From Aporrectodea caliginosa (Eukaryota > Annelida > Clitellata > Crassiclitellata > Lumbricidae): a stretch of DNA of 64,000 nucleotides. The position numbers and the translations under genes are program-made. Below the pieces are notes generated by a model. That model did not search any database. It saw nothing but the letters and a program-made list of their open reading frames with translations, and had not been told where the DNA came from. The stretch lies in the NCBI GenBank assembly GCA_020284085.1, contig JACEVL010000994.1:114501-178500 (forward strand). Direction: 5' to 3'. Positions within the stretch are counted from its first letter, which is position 1, and every line of letters starts with the position of its first letter. Of the stretch, positions 52,460-63,750 are shown piece by piece.

Positions 52460-54238
52460 ACAAAGCACACGAGAGATATATGTCACTATTGTGAGGATTC
52501 ATTTGCAAAAGGAAGTGGTTTCATGGTCAGCATGAGAACCCATACCAGTGGCGAAAAACCATACAGGTGCCATATATGTCAAAAATCATTTAGAGTAGCC
52601 TGTACTCTAAAGATTCATCTGAGAACTCATACAGGAGAAAAGCCATACAGGTGCCAGTTATGTCAGAAATCATTTGCTCAAGGTAGTAATCTGAAAACGC
52701 ATATGAGAACCCATACTGGTGATAAACCACACAGGTGCCAGTTATGTCGAAAATCATTTACTAACGGTGGATCTCTGAAAACGCATATGAGAACCCATGC
52801 TGGTGAAAAACCATTCATGTGCCATTTATGTCAGAAATCATTTGCTCACGGTCAATATCTAAAAAGACACATGAGAACCCATACTGGTGAAAAACCATAC
52901 AGGTGTCAGTTATGTCGAAAATCATTTACTAACGGTGGATCTCTGAAAACGCATATGAGAACCCATGCTGGTGAAAAACCATTCATGTGCCATTTATGTC
53001 AGAAATCATTTGCTCACGGTCAATATCTAAAAAGACACATGAGAACCCATTCTGGTGAAAAACCATACAGGTGTCAGTTATGTCAGAGACCATTTAATGA
53101 TCATAGTACTCTGAAAAAGCACATGAAAACCCATAGTGGCGCGAAACCATACAAATGCCAGTTGTGTCATAAAACATTTAAGCAATGTGGTACTCTGAAA
53201 GCGCACATGAGAACCCATACTGGTGAAAAACCCTACAAATGCCAGTTGTGTTCGAAAACATTTGCTCGAGGTGGCGATATCAAAGTGCACATGAGAACCC
53301 ACACTGGTGAAAAACCATACATGTGCCAGTTATGTCAGAAATCATTTGCTCAAGGCAGTAATCTGAAAACGCATATGACAACCCATACTGGGGAAAAACC
53401 ATACAGGTGCCAATTAGGTCTATGTCAGAAATCATTTGCTGAACATGGTTCTCTGAAAAAGCACATGAGAACCCATAGTGACGAGAAACCATACAAATGC
53501 CAGTTGTGTCATAAAACATTTAAGCAATGTGGTACTCTGAAAGCGCACATGAGGACCCATACTGGGGAAAAACCGTACAGGTGCCAGTTATGTCAGCGAT
53601 CATTTGCTGACGGTGGTAATCTGAAAACGCATATGAAAACCCATGTTGGAGAAAAACCATACATGTGCCAATTATGTCCAAAATCATTTGCTAGAGGTGA
53701 TTATCTGAAAAGTCATATGAGAACTCATGCCGGAGAAAAACCATACCTGTGTATGGTTTGTAATAAAGAATTCACACTAATTGGAACTCTAAAGAAACAC
53801 ATTAGAACTCATGCAACTGAGAAGCAACACACACACAATGAACCTTATACCAAGAACTGTTCTTCAGAGAAGCAGAATACTCTACATGAAGGAACACAGC
53901 CACAGGATTTTGAAATGGAAAGTGAAGTAATTGCTAAACTATCTGAGCATTTCATCACATTTAGTAGTACAGGAGTTATTGGTAAAACAGATGAACGTTT
54001 CTCAAAGAACATTTATCCAGAATCTAGTGGCATTGCAGATCGTTTACCAAAAATTAGAGATGGAGAACGTCTGCATATAAGCAAATACAAATCTTCTGTG
54101 GATGTAAAAGCGTCTTTGTCTAAATCTTTTGGATGTGGTATTTGTGACGAGTTACTTGATACAGAGAAAGAATTTCTGAAGCATTGTTCTAGCCATCGAT
54201 TTTCTCCACCTGTTGACTTAGTTGCTGACCTATGTTGA
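52460..54238 (+). CDS. C2H2 zinc-finger protein, 15 tandem fingers
   Basis: Likely nuclear DNA-binding protein. The frame opens at 52460 and its first ATG is 52523 (571 residues). A degenerate finger lies at the very start (its first zinc His is Ser). Then 15 fingers at 28-residue spacing (about residues 16-432) with CxxCxxxFxxxxxLxxHxxxH and TGEKPY linkers. Finger 11 has a two-residue insertion between its cysteines (CQLGLC). After a ~105-residue polar tail comes an isolated finger at about 538-558 (CGICDELL...HCSSH). Fingers 3-4 and 5-6 are a 168-bp near-identical duplication; 7-8 and 11-12 are related. No KRAB, BTB, SCAN or ZAD domain is present. It is either a single-exon gene, the last exon of a spliced gene, or a copy cut at the 5' side; decayed fingers upstream favour recent loss of the N-terminus. 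Confidence 0.85.
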   Translation, partial: TKHTRDICHYCEDSFAKGSGFMVSMRTHTSGEKPYRCHICQKSFRVACTLKIHLRTHTGEKPYRCQLCQKSFAQGSNLKTHMRTHTGDKPHRCQLCRKSFTNGGSLKTHMRTHAGEKPFMCHLCQKSFAHGQYLKRHMRTHTGEKPYRCQLCRKSFTNGGSLKTHMRTHAGEKPFMCHLCQKSFAHGQYLKRHMRTHSGEKPYRCQLCQRPFNDHSTLKKHMKTHSGAKPYKCQLCHKTFKQCGTLKAHMRTHTGEKPYKCQLCSKTFARGGDIKVHMRTHTGEKPYMCQLCQKSFAQGSNLKTHMTTHTGEKPYRCQLGLCQKSFAEHGSLKKHMRTHSDEKPYKCQLCHKTFKQCGTLKAHMRTHTGEKPYRCQLCQRSFADGGNLKTHMKTHVGEKPYMCQLCPKSFARGDYLKSHMRTHAGEKPYLCMVCNKEFTLIGTLKKHIRTHATEKQHTHNEPYTKNCSSEKQNTLHEGTQPQDFEMESEVIAKLSEHFITFSSTGVIGKTDERFSKNIYPESSGIADRLPKIRDGERLHISKYKSSVDVKASLSKSFGCGICDELLDTEKEFLKHCSSHRFSPPVDLVADLC

Positions 54239-54765
54239 ATTATAATTCCTCATAATTACAGTTGGAAACGGTAGGCATTCAGATGTAGAGAATCAGAGGT
54301 TCCTCCTTATATGCACCACATGGTAAAGGTGTTTCTTTCTTCTCACGTAATTGTTAGGTGATAAACAATTAAAGTTTGTGCTATGGTTAGTAAAGAACAG
54401 TAGTCTTTTGTTCTGGGTTCCACTACTTTATAACTTTGTTGTTAAATATTAAATTTAGCTGCACGAAGACGTCTGCTATAGGCCTACTAGCTAATTAATA
54501 GAGCGCTTAGCAGTACAGCATTTTGTGAGACTGTTTTTTATTATTATTGATAATAATTAGCCTATTGTCAATTGCATTCATTTTGTATTAATTAATTTTT
54601 GAAATTAATTAGCTTATTCTACTTAGATTATGTGTTGGACGTTTTCTTTGTTGATTACGGATGATTAAAATTAATGTGTAATCGAGATTGTCATGTCTCC
54701 TGTGTATTTCGTGTTTGCTGTCTTTGGTCATTTTATGATACACTTTCTTCTCTTATTAGTCTCTA

Positions 54766-54771
54766 AATAAA
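54766..54771 (+). promoter_or_regulatory. Polyadenylation signal AATAAA
   Basis: First canonical AATAAA after the zinc-finger stop, about 530 bp downstream and just before a SINE. A 3' UTR of that size is plausible. Confidence 0.5.
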
Positions 54772-54793
54772 TGAGCTATTTATATCCTTGTGT

Positions 54794-54975
54794 AACGCGG
54801 TGGTGTAGTGGTATGTTCTGTGCATTGTAACCGGAGGGTCGCAGGTTCGAATCCACATCAAGCAACTGCGTAGCGACCTCTTGGACAAGTTGCTCACCCA
54901 GAATTGTCTGTGAGGAAGTCAACGGGAAACCACCTCACTCATCTCATCCCCGGGTGGCATAAAAGCCAATGGATC
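54794..54975 (+). repeat. tRNA-derived SINE
   Basis: GTAACGCGGTGGTGTAGTGG head, B box GGTTCGAATCC at 54844-54854, body 'CTGCGTAGCGACCTCTTGGA', ending 'GGCATAAAAGCCAATGG'. Same head type as at 10.43 kb, different 3' part. Confidence 0.8.
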
Positions 54976-55400
54976 TTACTGTATTATTAATAGTTTAAGA
55001 GTAAAGCATTACTGGTAAATGACGCATGTGTCACACATTCACATGGTGTTTAATCAAAAGAGCATTCGGCTTAAGATCCTGATGTTTAGCGTGTAATTCT
55101 CGAGCAGCACTATTGCACTTTGCTTCCCTTCGTCTTCCATCCCTGGTGGCAGATTTCTACTCTTAGTCCAAGCACTGAACCCATTCACCGCCGCTATTAG
55201 AAAAAGCTACTGCATTAAGCTGTAACTGTTAGTAGATCATCAATATGATGCCAATAGACTTCCGACAGTGCATTTTTTGTTGGAACTATAAGAGGTGTCC
55301 TAGTTACAGGACGTTGCGTTTTCGCAACTTCGACAGGAAAGATGAATTTGTTCATTACAATATTAATGTTCTATTAGTTTATCGATTGTGTTCGTGTTCA
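54976..55400. other. Intergenic, nothing recognised
   Basis: No gene or repeat recognised; includes an AATAAAAATG at about 55405. Confidence 0.35.
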
Positions 55401-55424
55401 TTTCAATAAAAATGCATGGTCTTG

Positions 55425-55941
55425 CTGTAAACTGACTCAAGTCCAACGTCACTTGCGTAGACATTTGAGAACACATACTGGCGAGAAACCATATAAATGT
55501 GGAGAAAGACCATAATTATAAGTGTGAATTCTGCCGCAAAGTACTTTCAAGGAAAAGTCATTTGAATTGCCAGATTATTATAATCCACACTGGAGAGAAA
55601 TGATACACATGTCAACTATGTCACAAGTCATTTCTTAAACCAGTAGTGCATTGAAAGCGCACTTGAGAACCCATACTGGAGAGAAGCCATACTGGTGTGA
55701 AAAATGTCACAAGGCATTTACAGAGAAGAGTCACCTGGATCGGCGTTCAAAAACACACTGTGGAGTAAAATTATACAAAGTCAAATTATGTGAAAAAAGG
55801 TTTCAGCAGACTGAAGATTTGAATGTCCCTGCGAAAACAGATTGGAGTGAAAATCGAAAACTGGAAGTACTTGGAATTCAGAAATCATCTTTGGCCGATT
55901 CGGACCATTTACTTGTGAAACCATTTGGCTGTGTAGTATGA
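55425..55941 (+). pseudogene. C2H2 zinc-finger pseudogene
   Basis: Several fingers in broken frames: 'CACACTGGAGAGAAATGA' carries a stop in the linker, and one finger lies in an open piece at 55651-55760 with a TGEKPYWCEKCHKAF pattern. The sequence differs from the intact array (PYKCE/YWCEKC types), so it derives from another zinc-finger gene. The tail 'LLVKPFGC' resembles the tail finger entry 'SKSFGCGIC' of the intact gene. Confidence 0.75.
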
Positions 55942-56104
55942 AAAGTAATTTTAATTGCCATATTTATGGAGCACTATTTCCAGGCTTGTTACTCTCCAGT
56001 GAACAATGACTTTGCTAAACTCTTTGAAGAGTAACATCTGACGTTTAAATATAGGAAGACTGTTGGCGTAATTCAGATTGCAATATATGTAACTGTAGCT
56101 TTTC

Positions 56105-57015
56105 CAGTGTTGTATCAATTACATTTTAAATGTAGTTCAATAATAATTGCAATTACATGCTTGTAAATGTAATTGAATAACAATTACTTGATTGTGAAAG
56201 TAATTGAATTACAATTACATTTTCATTGTAATTCAATTACCAATTACTTTTCAATTATTCCTTTAAAATTGGCAAATGATTAACAATTTTTTCCATAATT
56301 TTTAATTTACTCTATTTTTAAACTAAAACATCCAATGGACCAATGGCTTGTAAATTGTAATAATATATACTTTCATTTGTATTATAAGTTTGTCAGGTAT
56401 TCAAAATACGATTTACAATTATGATCCATTAAAACAAGTTAGAGTTTATTTGGTTTTCAGTAAAGTTTTTCAAAATGATAGTCTGTTAGAGAACTCAATT
56501 GATTAATTGCGCCTGGGTGAGTGAGTCAATTCGTCCAGCAGTGCTAAAGAGACGCTCAACTTGAGCTGAAGATGGAAGCTCTGTTTTCTGTAGGCAGCCG
56601 CAGTAAGCTATCTAAGAATGAGTGCATGACTGCGTGGATAGTCTGATAATGAAGGTCAGCCCTTGCGGTCTATCAAAGTGTGCTGTAAGATTGTAAGAGG
56701 GTGTAACACGTAGCCTACTGTAAGGAAAGAATAATGTTGACAATTAGTTGCCATGCAAACATAATGCAGAACAGTTTATTGAATTAAACGGGTGCCCCGG
56801 GTCAACACTGCAGGCTGGCATCTTTGCTGACTTTATGAAAGTAATTTGTAATTTACAATTCATTCAATTACAAATTCCATGCAATATTGTAATTGAAATA
56901 CAATTACTACTACTGGACTTAAAATGTAATTCAATTACAATTACAATTACATAACATGTAATTCAATTACGTAATTCAATTAGCCTACATGTATTTCAAT
57001 TACTGAACAACACTG
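56105..57015 (-). mobile_element. Deleted hAT element with transposase remnant
   Basis: Ends CAGTGTTGTATCAATTAC and, reverse complement of right, CAGTGTTGTTCAGTAATTG. Near-perfect 8-bp duplication AGCTTTTC/GGCTTTTC. Sub-terminal regions are packed with TGTAATTCAATTAC repeats on both sides. On the minus strand, about 56515-56600, a short frame reads 'LPSSAQVERLFSTAGRID', the hallmark of the hAT C-terminal dimerisation domain. The rest of the transposase is gone. Confidence 0.88.
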
Positions 57016-57186
57016 GGCTTTTCATTGTTTTCTTGATTCATGAAAAATATAGAGGCAAAGACATTTAACATAAGTATATTGAAAGCTGCTGCTGCCATCT
57101 GATGTTAATAGCTGTTATAACGAGAAGGCCTCTATTTATCTTTTTGTGTTTATGTTCCATATTGAATAAAATTTGTACTATTGTCA

Positions 57187-57962
57187 TTACTCTGGCTCGG
57201 TACCCGCAGACAATTGGCATCCATTGACCTGCACCTACTAGAGGAGACTTTCCCTCATATATCTTCCTCTCTCACAGCTCGAGACCTCGGAGTCACTTTG
57301 GATCAAGAGCTCAATTTCTCACAGCATATTAATTCGATCTCTCGTAGTTGCTACTATCAGCTTCGTCAACTCCGAGTTGTCTCACGATCCCTCTCTCATA
57401 ATGCTGCTGTGACTCTTGTGCATGCCTTTGTCACTAGTAGACTTGATCAATGCAGTTCGGTACTTGTAGGTCTACCATTGGGGCTAATTGGGCGCCTTGA
57501 TCGAGTTCTGCGTTCCGCTGCTTGCCTCATTGGCCACCTGCCTAAATATGCTCCTGTCTCTGCCTATATGCGTGATGTTCTTCACTGGCTCCCTATTTCT
57601 CAGTGCATCTCCTACCGAGTTGCTGCACTTGTATGGAGGTGCATTCTTGGCTGTGCTCCATCCTACTTGTCTGATCTTAGTCGACCTGTCTGTGACCTCG
57701 CAGCTCGTAGATCTCTGCGTTCTTCAGAAAGAGGGGAGCTTTTGGTCCCGCGAGCTCACACTTCCATTAGACAGCGTCGAGCCTTTTCGATTGTGGGTCC
57801 CTCCATCTGGAATGGCGTCCCACTACACTTGCGATTGATGCCTCGGCTAGATTCGCCTGCCATTTATAAGTATCTCAAATCACACTTTTTAGCCGTGGCT
57901 GGGCTGGGAGCGCCTCTGAGTAGGTCTCTTGAAGAGACGCTATACAAATTCTCGGGATGAAT
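57187..57962 (+). pseudogene. CR1/L2-type LINE, 3' end of ORF2
   Basis: An open frame of about 255 codons covers the region after the RT catalytic box: 'ARDLGVTLDQELNFSQHIN', 'TSRLDQCSSVLVGLP', 'VLHWLPISQCISYR', 'FSIVGPSIWNGVP'. It ends in GGGAGCGCCTCTGAGTAGG and GACGCTATACAAATTC, then a (GAAT)n tail. RT catalytic blocks and endonuclease are missing. Same family as 27.25-28.02 kb. Confidence 0.85.
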
Positions 57963-58055
57963 GAATGAATGAATGATGATGATGATGATGATTATGATGA
58001 TGATGATGATGATGATGATGATAATGATGATAATGATGATAATGATGATGATGCA
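57962..58055. repeat. (GAAT)n then (GAT)n microsatellite
   Basis: Grew from the LINE tail: GAATGAATGAATG into GATGATGAT. Confidence 0.9.
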
Positions 58056-58089
58056 GCACCAGCATCATCATTGCCATTAACAACCAGCT

Positions 58090-59400
58090 ACTCATAATTC
58101 GTCTCAGCTCATCGTGCACTAATTTTGTAAGTTAAACCTTGGAACTTCTGCAGCAGAGGATCGGATTTTAAAAACCAATGTAATGTAGGCGTCATCAACG
58201 TACACAAAATGTCGTTAAACATCGAAGACGACTACGATTGTAAATGCTGTTTTAGACACCTTTGTTTCTGATCTTCCACTTTCTATAAATAACGCATTTT
58301 CTTTAGAAGACTAATAATACCGTAGGTCTTCTTCTGTAATGCTGCCCAAGACGCTACGATAATTATGTATAAATTGCTATCACCGGTTATAATTTAATTC
58401 TCATTTTCGCGTCCGGGTTGAGCCACTCAGCAACTAGCCTACCTGAAGTATTGCCAGTCCCAAGCCTGGACAAAGGAGGAGGTTGACGCTGTTCATCCTA
58501 GTTATAACAGTGTCGTTTAACATTAACTATCCAACCAGCCGGGTTGTATCTATATCCGCCGCTCCTGCTTGCACTCAGGTAGTGCCAGTCCCAAGCCTGG
58601 GTAAGGGAGGAGGGCGACGGTCATCATCTTCGTCATATAACACAACGTCGATTTTGCATGCAATGTATTGGATCTATTTCAACAATTTATAGAGCGCCAA
58701 TTTAACAACATCGGCGCATATCTTCTGGTGGTGCCAGACCTAAGCCTATGTACAAAGGAGGAGGGCGACGCTAATGATCTTTATTATCACAGTCTCGTTA
58801 AGCTGAAACTACTACCGTACTGCAATTAGGTCTAAGCCCTGTTTGATAATTAGTTAAGATCTTTTCCATTTCAGAATGCCACCGAAGTTAATTTTTCTTT
58901 CCTTTTTTCCTTCACTTTAAGGATATCGGTCTATGTGACTCACATATATACGTTACGATCGAATTTGCGATTGAACGAAGCTGATGACTATATAGCGTAT
59001 TAGAACCATTATTTAAAGGTGTCTATGTAACTCATTGTTGAACGACGCCTACATTCCGTCAGAAGAACGTCGTGCATAAAATGAACGTTCCGCCAGTGTC
59101 CATACTCTGTTAGTGCCAGTCGCAAGCCTGGCTAAGGGAGGAGGGCAACGCTAATCGTCTAATAATCTGAAAGCAACCAACCATCAACGTTCCAAATAAT
59201 ATTGCCCTCTTCTTGGACAACTTGAAATGGCGATCTCCAGCACTATTACCTTCTCGATCATCTTGTTTTTGCGACTAATAAAAAAAAGCTGTCATAGAAA
59301 TATTATGTAGTTAAACTCTAGCAAATGGCGGATCTCATTAGACACCTTTAAAACATGTTCAGCTTTCGCAATAAATATTGAAATTTGCGCTTTTTTATAA
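58090..59400 (-). repeat. Family D, inverted copies
   Basis: Complement signature blocks 'GCCAGTCCCAAGCCTGG(A/G)' + (A)AAGGAGGAGG + (G/T)(T/C)GACG occur at about 58449, 58578, 58730 and 59108, each followed within 60 bp by (T)GTCGTT(A)AAC. GACACCTTT(A)AAA blocks lie at about 58255 and 59340. No gene. Confidence 0.65.
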
Positions 59401-59404
59401 GTGA

Positions 59405-60094
59405 CTAGCATTTTTTACCCGGCGTTCGCCCGGGTTTCCTCAGGCGTAATTTGTAATGGCTGCAAATAAAGGCTACTTACTTACTTACTCTATATGCTGA
59501 AGGGCTTCAAATATTTTAAATGTCCACATATCTGAACGATATTTAGAGGTGAATAAAATTGTTTTCCCCGTGTATTTGAATTTAATTACCTGTGACTCAG
59601 CTGCTGCCTCGTTTATCAAAATAATAATGAGTTGAAAAGAGTAGCCTACCGCACGGGTTATCTCTGCCTTATATAGCGCTATTATTTGTTTCCCGGGCTA
59701 AATATAATAGTAGACGAAGTTCGGCCGTTATGGCGATTGTAATTTTCGGAGCGACCCGCGTCTTTTAACAAAAGCGCCTGATTTTCATATTAAATTAGCC
59801 TCGCGTGACGTAAGATAAAGTTTCTCTTACGTCACGCCGCTCAAGCGAGGTTAAAATATGCATATTAATGGCCTCCGTTATTGGTGTTACGGAACCTCAT
59901 AAATTTCGAAGTTTACAAAGTCCATATTTCAGCGTTTAAATTAAATTGCGAGCTGAAAATAGTCGCGTTTAACTAGCCTACACATATTTATTTGAAGGTT
60001 TGTAACAAATTTCATAACGTTAAACCATAACGTTTCTGAGCCTTTAGCTCTGTCGCAGAAGGACAGAAAATCTGACTCTGCTTTATATATTAGA
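59405..60094 (-). mobile_element. Non-autonomous Helitron
   Basis: Read on the minus strand it begins TCTAATATATAAAGCAGAG and ends in the hairpin CCCGGGCGAACGCCGGG, nine bases, then CTAG. It is inserted between A and T, the Helitron target. No Rep/helicase frame. Contains a retroposon tail (AATAAAGGCTACTTACTTAC, about 59468) and a GTGACGTAAG...CTTACGTCAC hairpin at about 59806-59838. Confidence 0.8.
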
Positions 60095-61132
60095 TTATGA
60101 GGTTGCACAAAATGTTGTTTCACATGAAATAATTGCATACTTACTTAATAATGGAATAATTGCATACTTACTTAATAATTACACAACACTGCCATTACCC
60201 TGCATTTAGTAGTGCCAGTCCCAAGCCTCGAGAAAGTTGAAGGGCAACGCTAATCACCTTTGCCATTCGAAATTATAGTGGAGTTTTATATTTATGCAAT
60301 TATAATGTAATTATGCAATTATACCTAAGCAGCAACTAACCGAACCAACATAACGTCAACAACGGTCTTTGCCTCCGGTACATGTTAATTATCTGCAAGA
60401 ATCCTTTTGTTACACCATAAGAATGAGTTCAAATGTTGCAACACGATGAAAATAGAATGACGCATCTACACATCTTAAAAGCGCTTGGAAACGTTTTTTA
60501 GAAATTCAACATAAACTAACCGAAGACTCAACTGGTAATATTAGCAACATTAAAGACTGAATATCGTCATAATTGCAAAGCTTTGCTTAGACACCTATAA
60601 ATTGTTTAATTCCGAAGCTATAAATACCTCATTTTCTAACGGCACTGTCTTGTATTAAATCCTTGTGTATTCGCAGATCTAACTCCACCACTACTCTGGA
60701 GGTGCCAACCACAAGCCTGGAGAAAGGAGGAGGGCAACTAATCATCTTCAACATGGTCGTTAAACAACAGCTAATCATGTGCAAACATACATAGTATTAC
60801 ATGTCTAAATACATACACGTACATGAATACAAGATGCACATAGTCATTCATAAAACATACATACATACATAAATTCGTTCATTCATACGGAGCGAGGGTA
60901 ACGGATGGGAAGATGGAAGGAATGAGAAACAGTAGGTCGCATGGACGGAGGGAGAGAGTAAGAGAGGAAGGCGGAAGTGACAAAGGTCACAGATCATACA
61001 CGCACTGACTGATTCCATCATAATTATAACAGCCGACATTTTGTCACGTGTACTAAAAGCCCGCTGGGGTCAACCCTTCCCCGATCCCCCTTTAATAGAC
61101 ACACAATTCAACTGAAACATCAGTTCATATAT

Positions 61133-61215
61133 ACTGTTGGTTAAAGCGCTCGACTTGTAACGTGGAGAGTACGGGTTCGAGCCTCCTCCCCTGAGATGGT
61201 TAGTAATTACTGCTG
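61133..61215 (+). repeat. tRNA-like part of family D
   Basis: 'TGTTGGTTAAAGCGCTCGAC' (A-box-like) and GGGTTCGAGCC (B box, 61172-61182) at tRNA spacing. The inverted, more decayed partner lies at 10905-10975. It could supply a pol III promoter to the repeat. Confidence 0.55.
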
Positions 61216-61329
61216 TATCCTTTCGCAGCATTTCTCCTTGACTTTTCAACATAAAGTTGGAAAATAATTATGTACCTCGGAAAATAATAATAATTAATAA
61301 TCATCGTGTTAAAGTCGTATCTTTTTCTA

Positions 61330-61510
61330 CACACACACGCAAACACCCACACACAAACACGCGCACAAACACATATACACACAGACACACCCACCCACAT
61401 ACACACACAAACACCCACCCAGACACACCCACCCACATACACACAAACAAACACTCACAAACACTCACAAACACACACAAATACACACAAGCACACAAAC
61501 GCACACACGA
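61330..61510. repeat. Imperfect (CA)n tract
   Basis: CACACAAACACC-type interrupted repeat. Confidence 0.9.
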
Positions 61511-62189
61511 ACTGATGCATTCAAACTAGAAACCTCTCTTGCGCCGAAACCGTAATCTTCCTCCTCCTTCTGATCCTTCTCTTCCTTTTCTCCGTTACTT
61601 TAAAGAGGAAAGGTGGAATGGCTCCTTGACGGTTAAAAACTGTTTAGCGACTCTTCGTCATTATAAAGATGAGTAAACGTCGCTCTCCATCTTGGGACTG
61701 GCACTACCAGCGTACGGTTAGTGGCGGAGTTATTTTTCTATGAGTTTTAGTTTCGTGCATTAAACGATATCTTATGTAATCTTGAAAAAGAAGAACGCAT
61801 AGATGAAAATTAAAGGCCTATGTTAGATTTATAAAACCTTTTGAACCGTTTTTGAGGTGTGTAAGGACATCACTTTGATTCCAGTGTTTTTCAACATAAT
61901 TATTAGGACTATTGTCGTGGACCGCACCACACTCACGCGACAACAGGATTCCATCAAAACGTCTTATGGCCTAATCGGCAGATGTAAAAAGCTTCGTATA
62001 ATTCTAATTGTAATTTCTGTTTATTTTTTAATTCTCTTGCACCATAAGTCTGAACGCCATTTTTAGCTTCAAAGTAACGGAGATATGGAATATTGGAAAA
62101 TAATTATACTATCATAAATACATGTGTATGTGGAGGTACCGCTTGAAAAGAAGGAGTTAAGAGTGTCTCAAATAAAAATAATGACAATA

Positions 62190-62462
62190 ATTGTCCCGTA
62201 AGCCCCGTAACAGTCTCAACTCAACCATCAGCAGGGTAGACCTTATAAAATAGATAACTCTTGAGTACAGATTTGAAGGAGTCAATTGTGTTAGCCGCTC
62301 GTGGGGCAGGAGGAAGATGTTCCAGCATCTGGGGCAGACCGCCGAGAAAGCGATATCACCGAAGCGGGTTCTCATCCGTCGTACGCGAAGATCGCTTTTC
62401 TCAAGCGATCGGAGTCGCAACCCGAAAGAGGAGGAATGCGTTCCGATACAGTAATCGCACAA
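62190..62462 (-). pseudogene. LINE ORF2 C-terminal fragment
   Basis: The minus-strand frame contains 'RVRRMRTRFGDIAFSAVCPR' and a W-N-x-(x)-LP-like segment, the region near the end of CR1/L2 ORF2. Short and diverged. Confidence 0.6.
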
Positions 62463-62579
62463 TTTAAAGGTGCCTAAGTAAAGCTAAAAATTATTCGTTT
62501 GGTATTATCCAGTGTTTGAAGATATCTTGTGGCTGTGGTAGAAGCATACATTACGTTGCATCATAAAAGGACGTATAAT

Positions 62580-62640
62580 TATATGATGATGATAATGATT
62601 ATGATGATGATGGTGATGATGATAATTTCTACTACATTAT
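62580..62640. repeat. (GAT)n microsatellite
   Basis: Short impure triplet run. Confidence 0.85.
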
Positions 62641-63189
62641 ATTCCTAATGCCGCATCTGCCCCTAGTCTGGTAAGCTAGTACTAAGCCCAAATAAAGGAG
62701 GAGGGTTATATGGCAATCATCTTCCTAATGGCGCAGAGTTGTTAAACAGCAGTTAATGAATGCATCTTCAGGTGGCGCCAGACCTAAGCCTATGGCCAAA
62801 CGGGAGGGCGACGCTAATAATCAGCAAAAGCCACTAATGTGATTTAGTTTAATATCGACGGTCGACTGATGATTTAGCCATTTGTACTATGGCGCTATAG
62901 AATCTTTCAATTTAGATTACACTAGATTAGGAAAGGTAACGTGTATTGGTCGTCTAGCAACGGAAAAGCAGCTCAACGCCTCCGTGTGTGTGTCCACAGT
63001 TTAACGGCAGCTTATGACTACATAGGCCGTTGCCGCCGACAAAAGATTAGTTTTTGGCATATTACAGCTCTCCGTATCCGTAGGCATTTTACTCGTAGAG
63101 TGAATGGAACACTGAAGAGAGGTGTCTAAGAACTATTCAATTTATCCGTAGCTAATTTAACCTTACTTCCGTCATAAGCGCCCGTCAGA

Positions 63190-63372
63190 CTGCCAGTGGC
63201 AGCGCCAGGATTTCAGGTTTGGGGGCTAAAGCTCAAAAAGCCATGGTAAGTTCTTTCCTTTGCGATGCGACGACCTTTTTTTCTTATAACCTTTCCCTTT
63301 TTTGGGGAGGGCTGAACCGCAGTTAGGGGGTTAAGCACCCCCTAACCCCCCTGGCGCCGCCACTGCAGACTG
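63190..63372. repeat. Probable MITE or hAT-like remnant
   Basis: CCAGTGGCAGCGCCAGGATTTC near 63194 and GGGGGTTAAGCACCCCCTAACCCCCCTGGCGCCGCCACTG ending at about 63366 are inverted: CAGTGGC(A/G)GCGCCAGG at both sides. This looks like a short foldback element of about 175 bp. Confidence 0.6.
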
Positions 63373-63454
63373 CATCACAGTATGGATATAAAATGAAGAA
63401 ATTGCCGGAAGGAGGTTTGACATAATTATTTAGCCATCGGACGAGTATAATAAA

Positions 63455-63750
<296 letters not shown>

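Larger units (their letters stand above)
60095..63180 (-). repeat. Family D, inverted copies, long
   Basis: Signature blocks in reverse orientation at about 60212, 60700, 62665 and 62770, and a forward one at about 61695 (CTTGGGACTGGCACTACCAG). 60.72-61.15 kb is the inverted counterpart of 10.95-11.4 and 17.7-18.05 kb. TTTAAAGGTG(C/T)C(T)AA lies at about 62463. No gene other than the LINE piece below. Confidence 0.6.
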
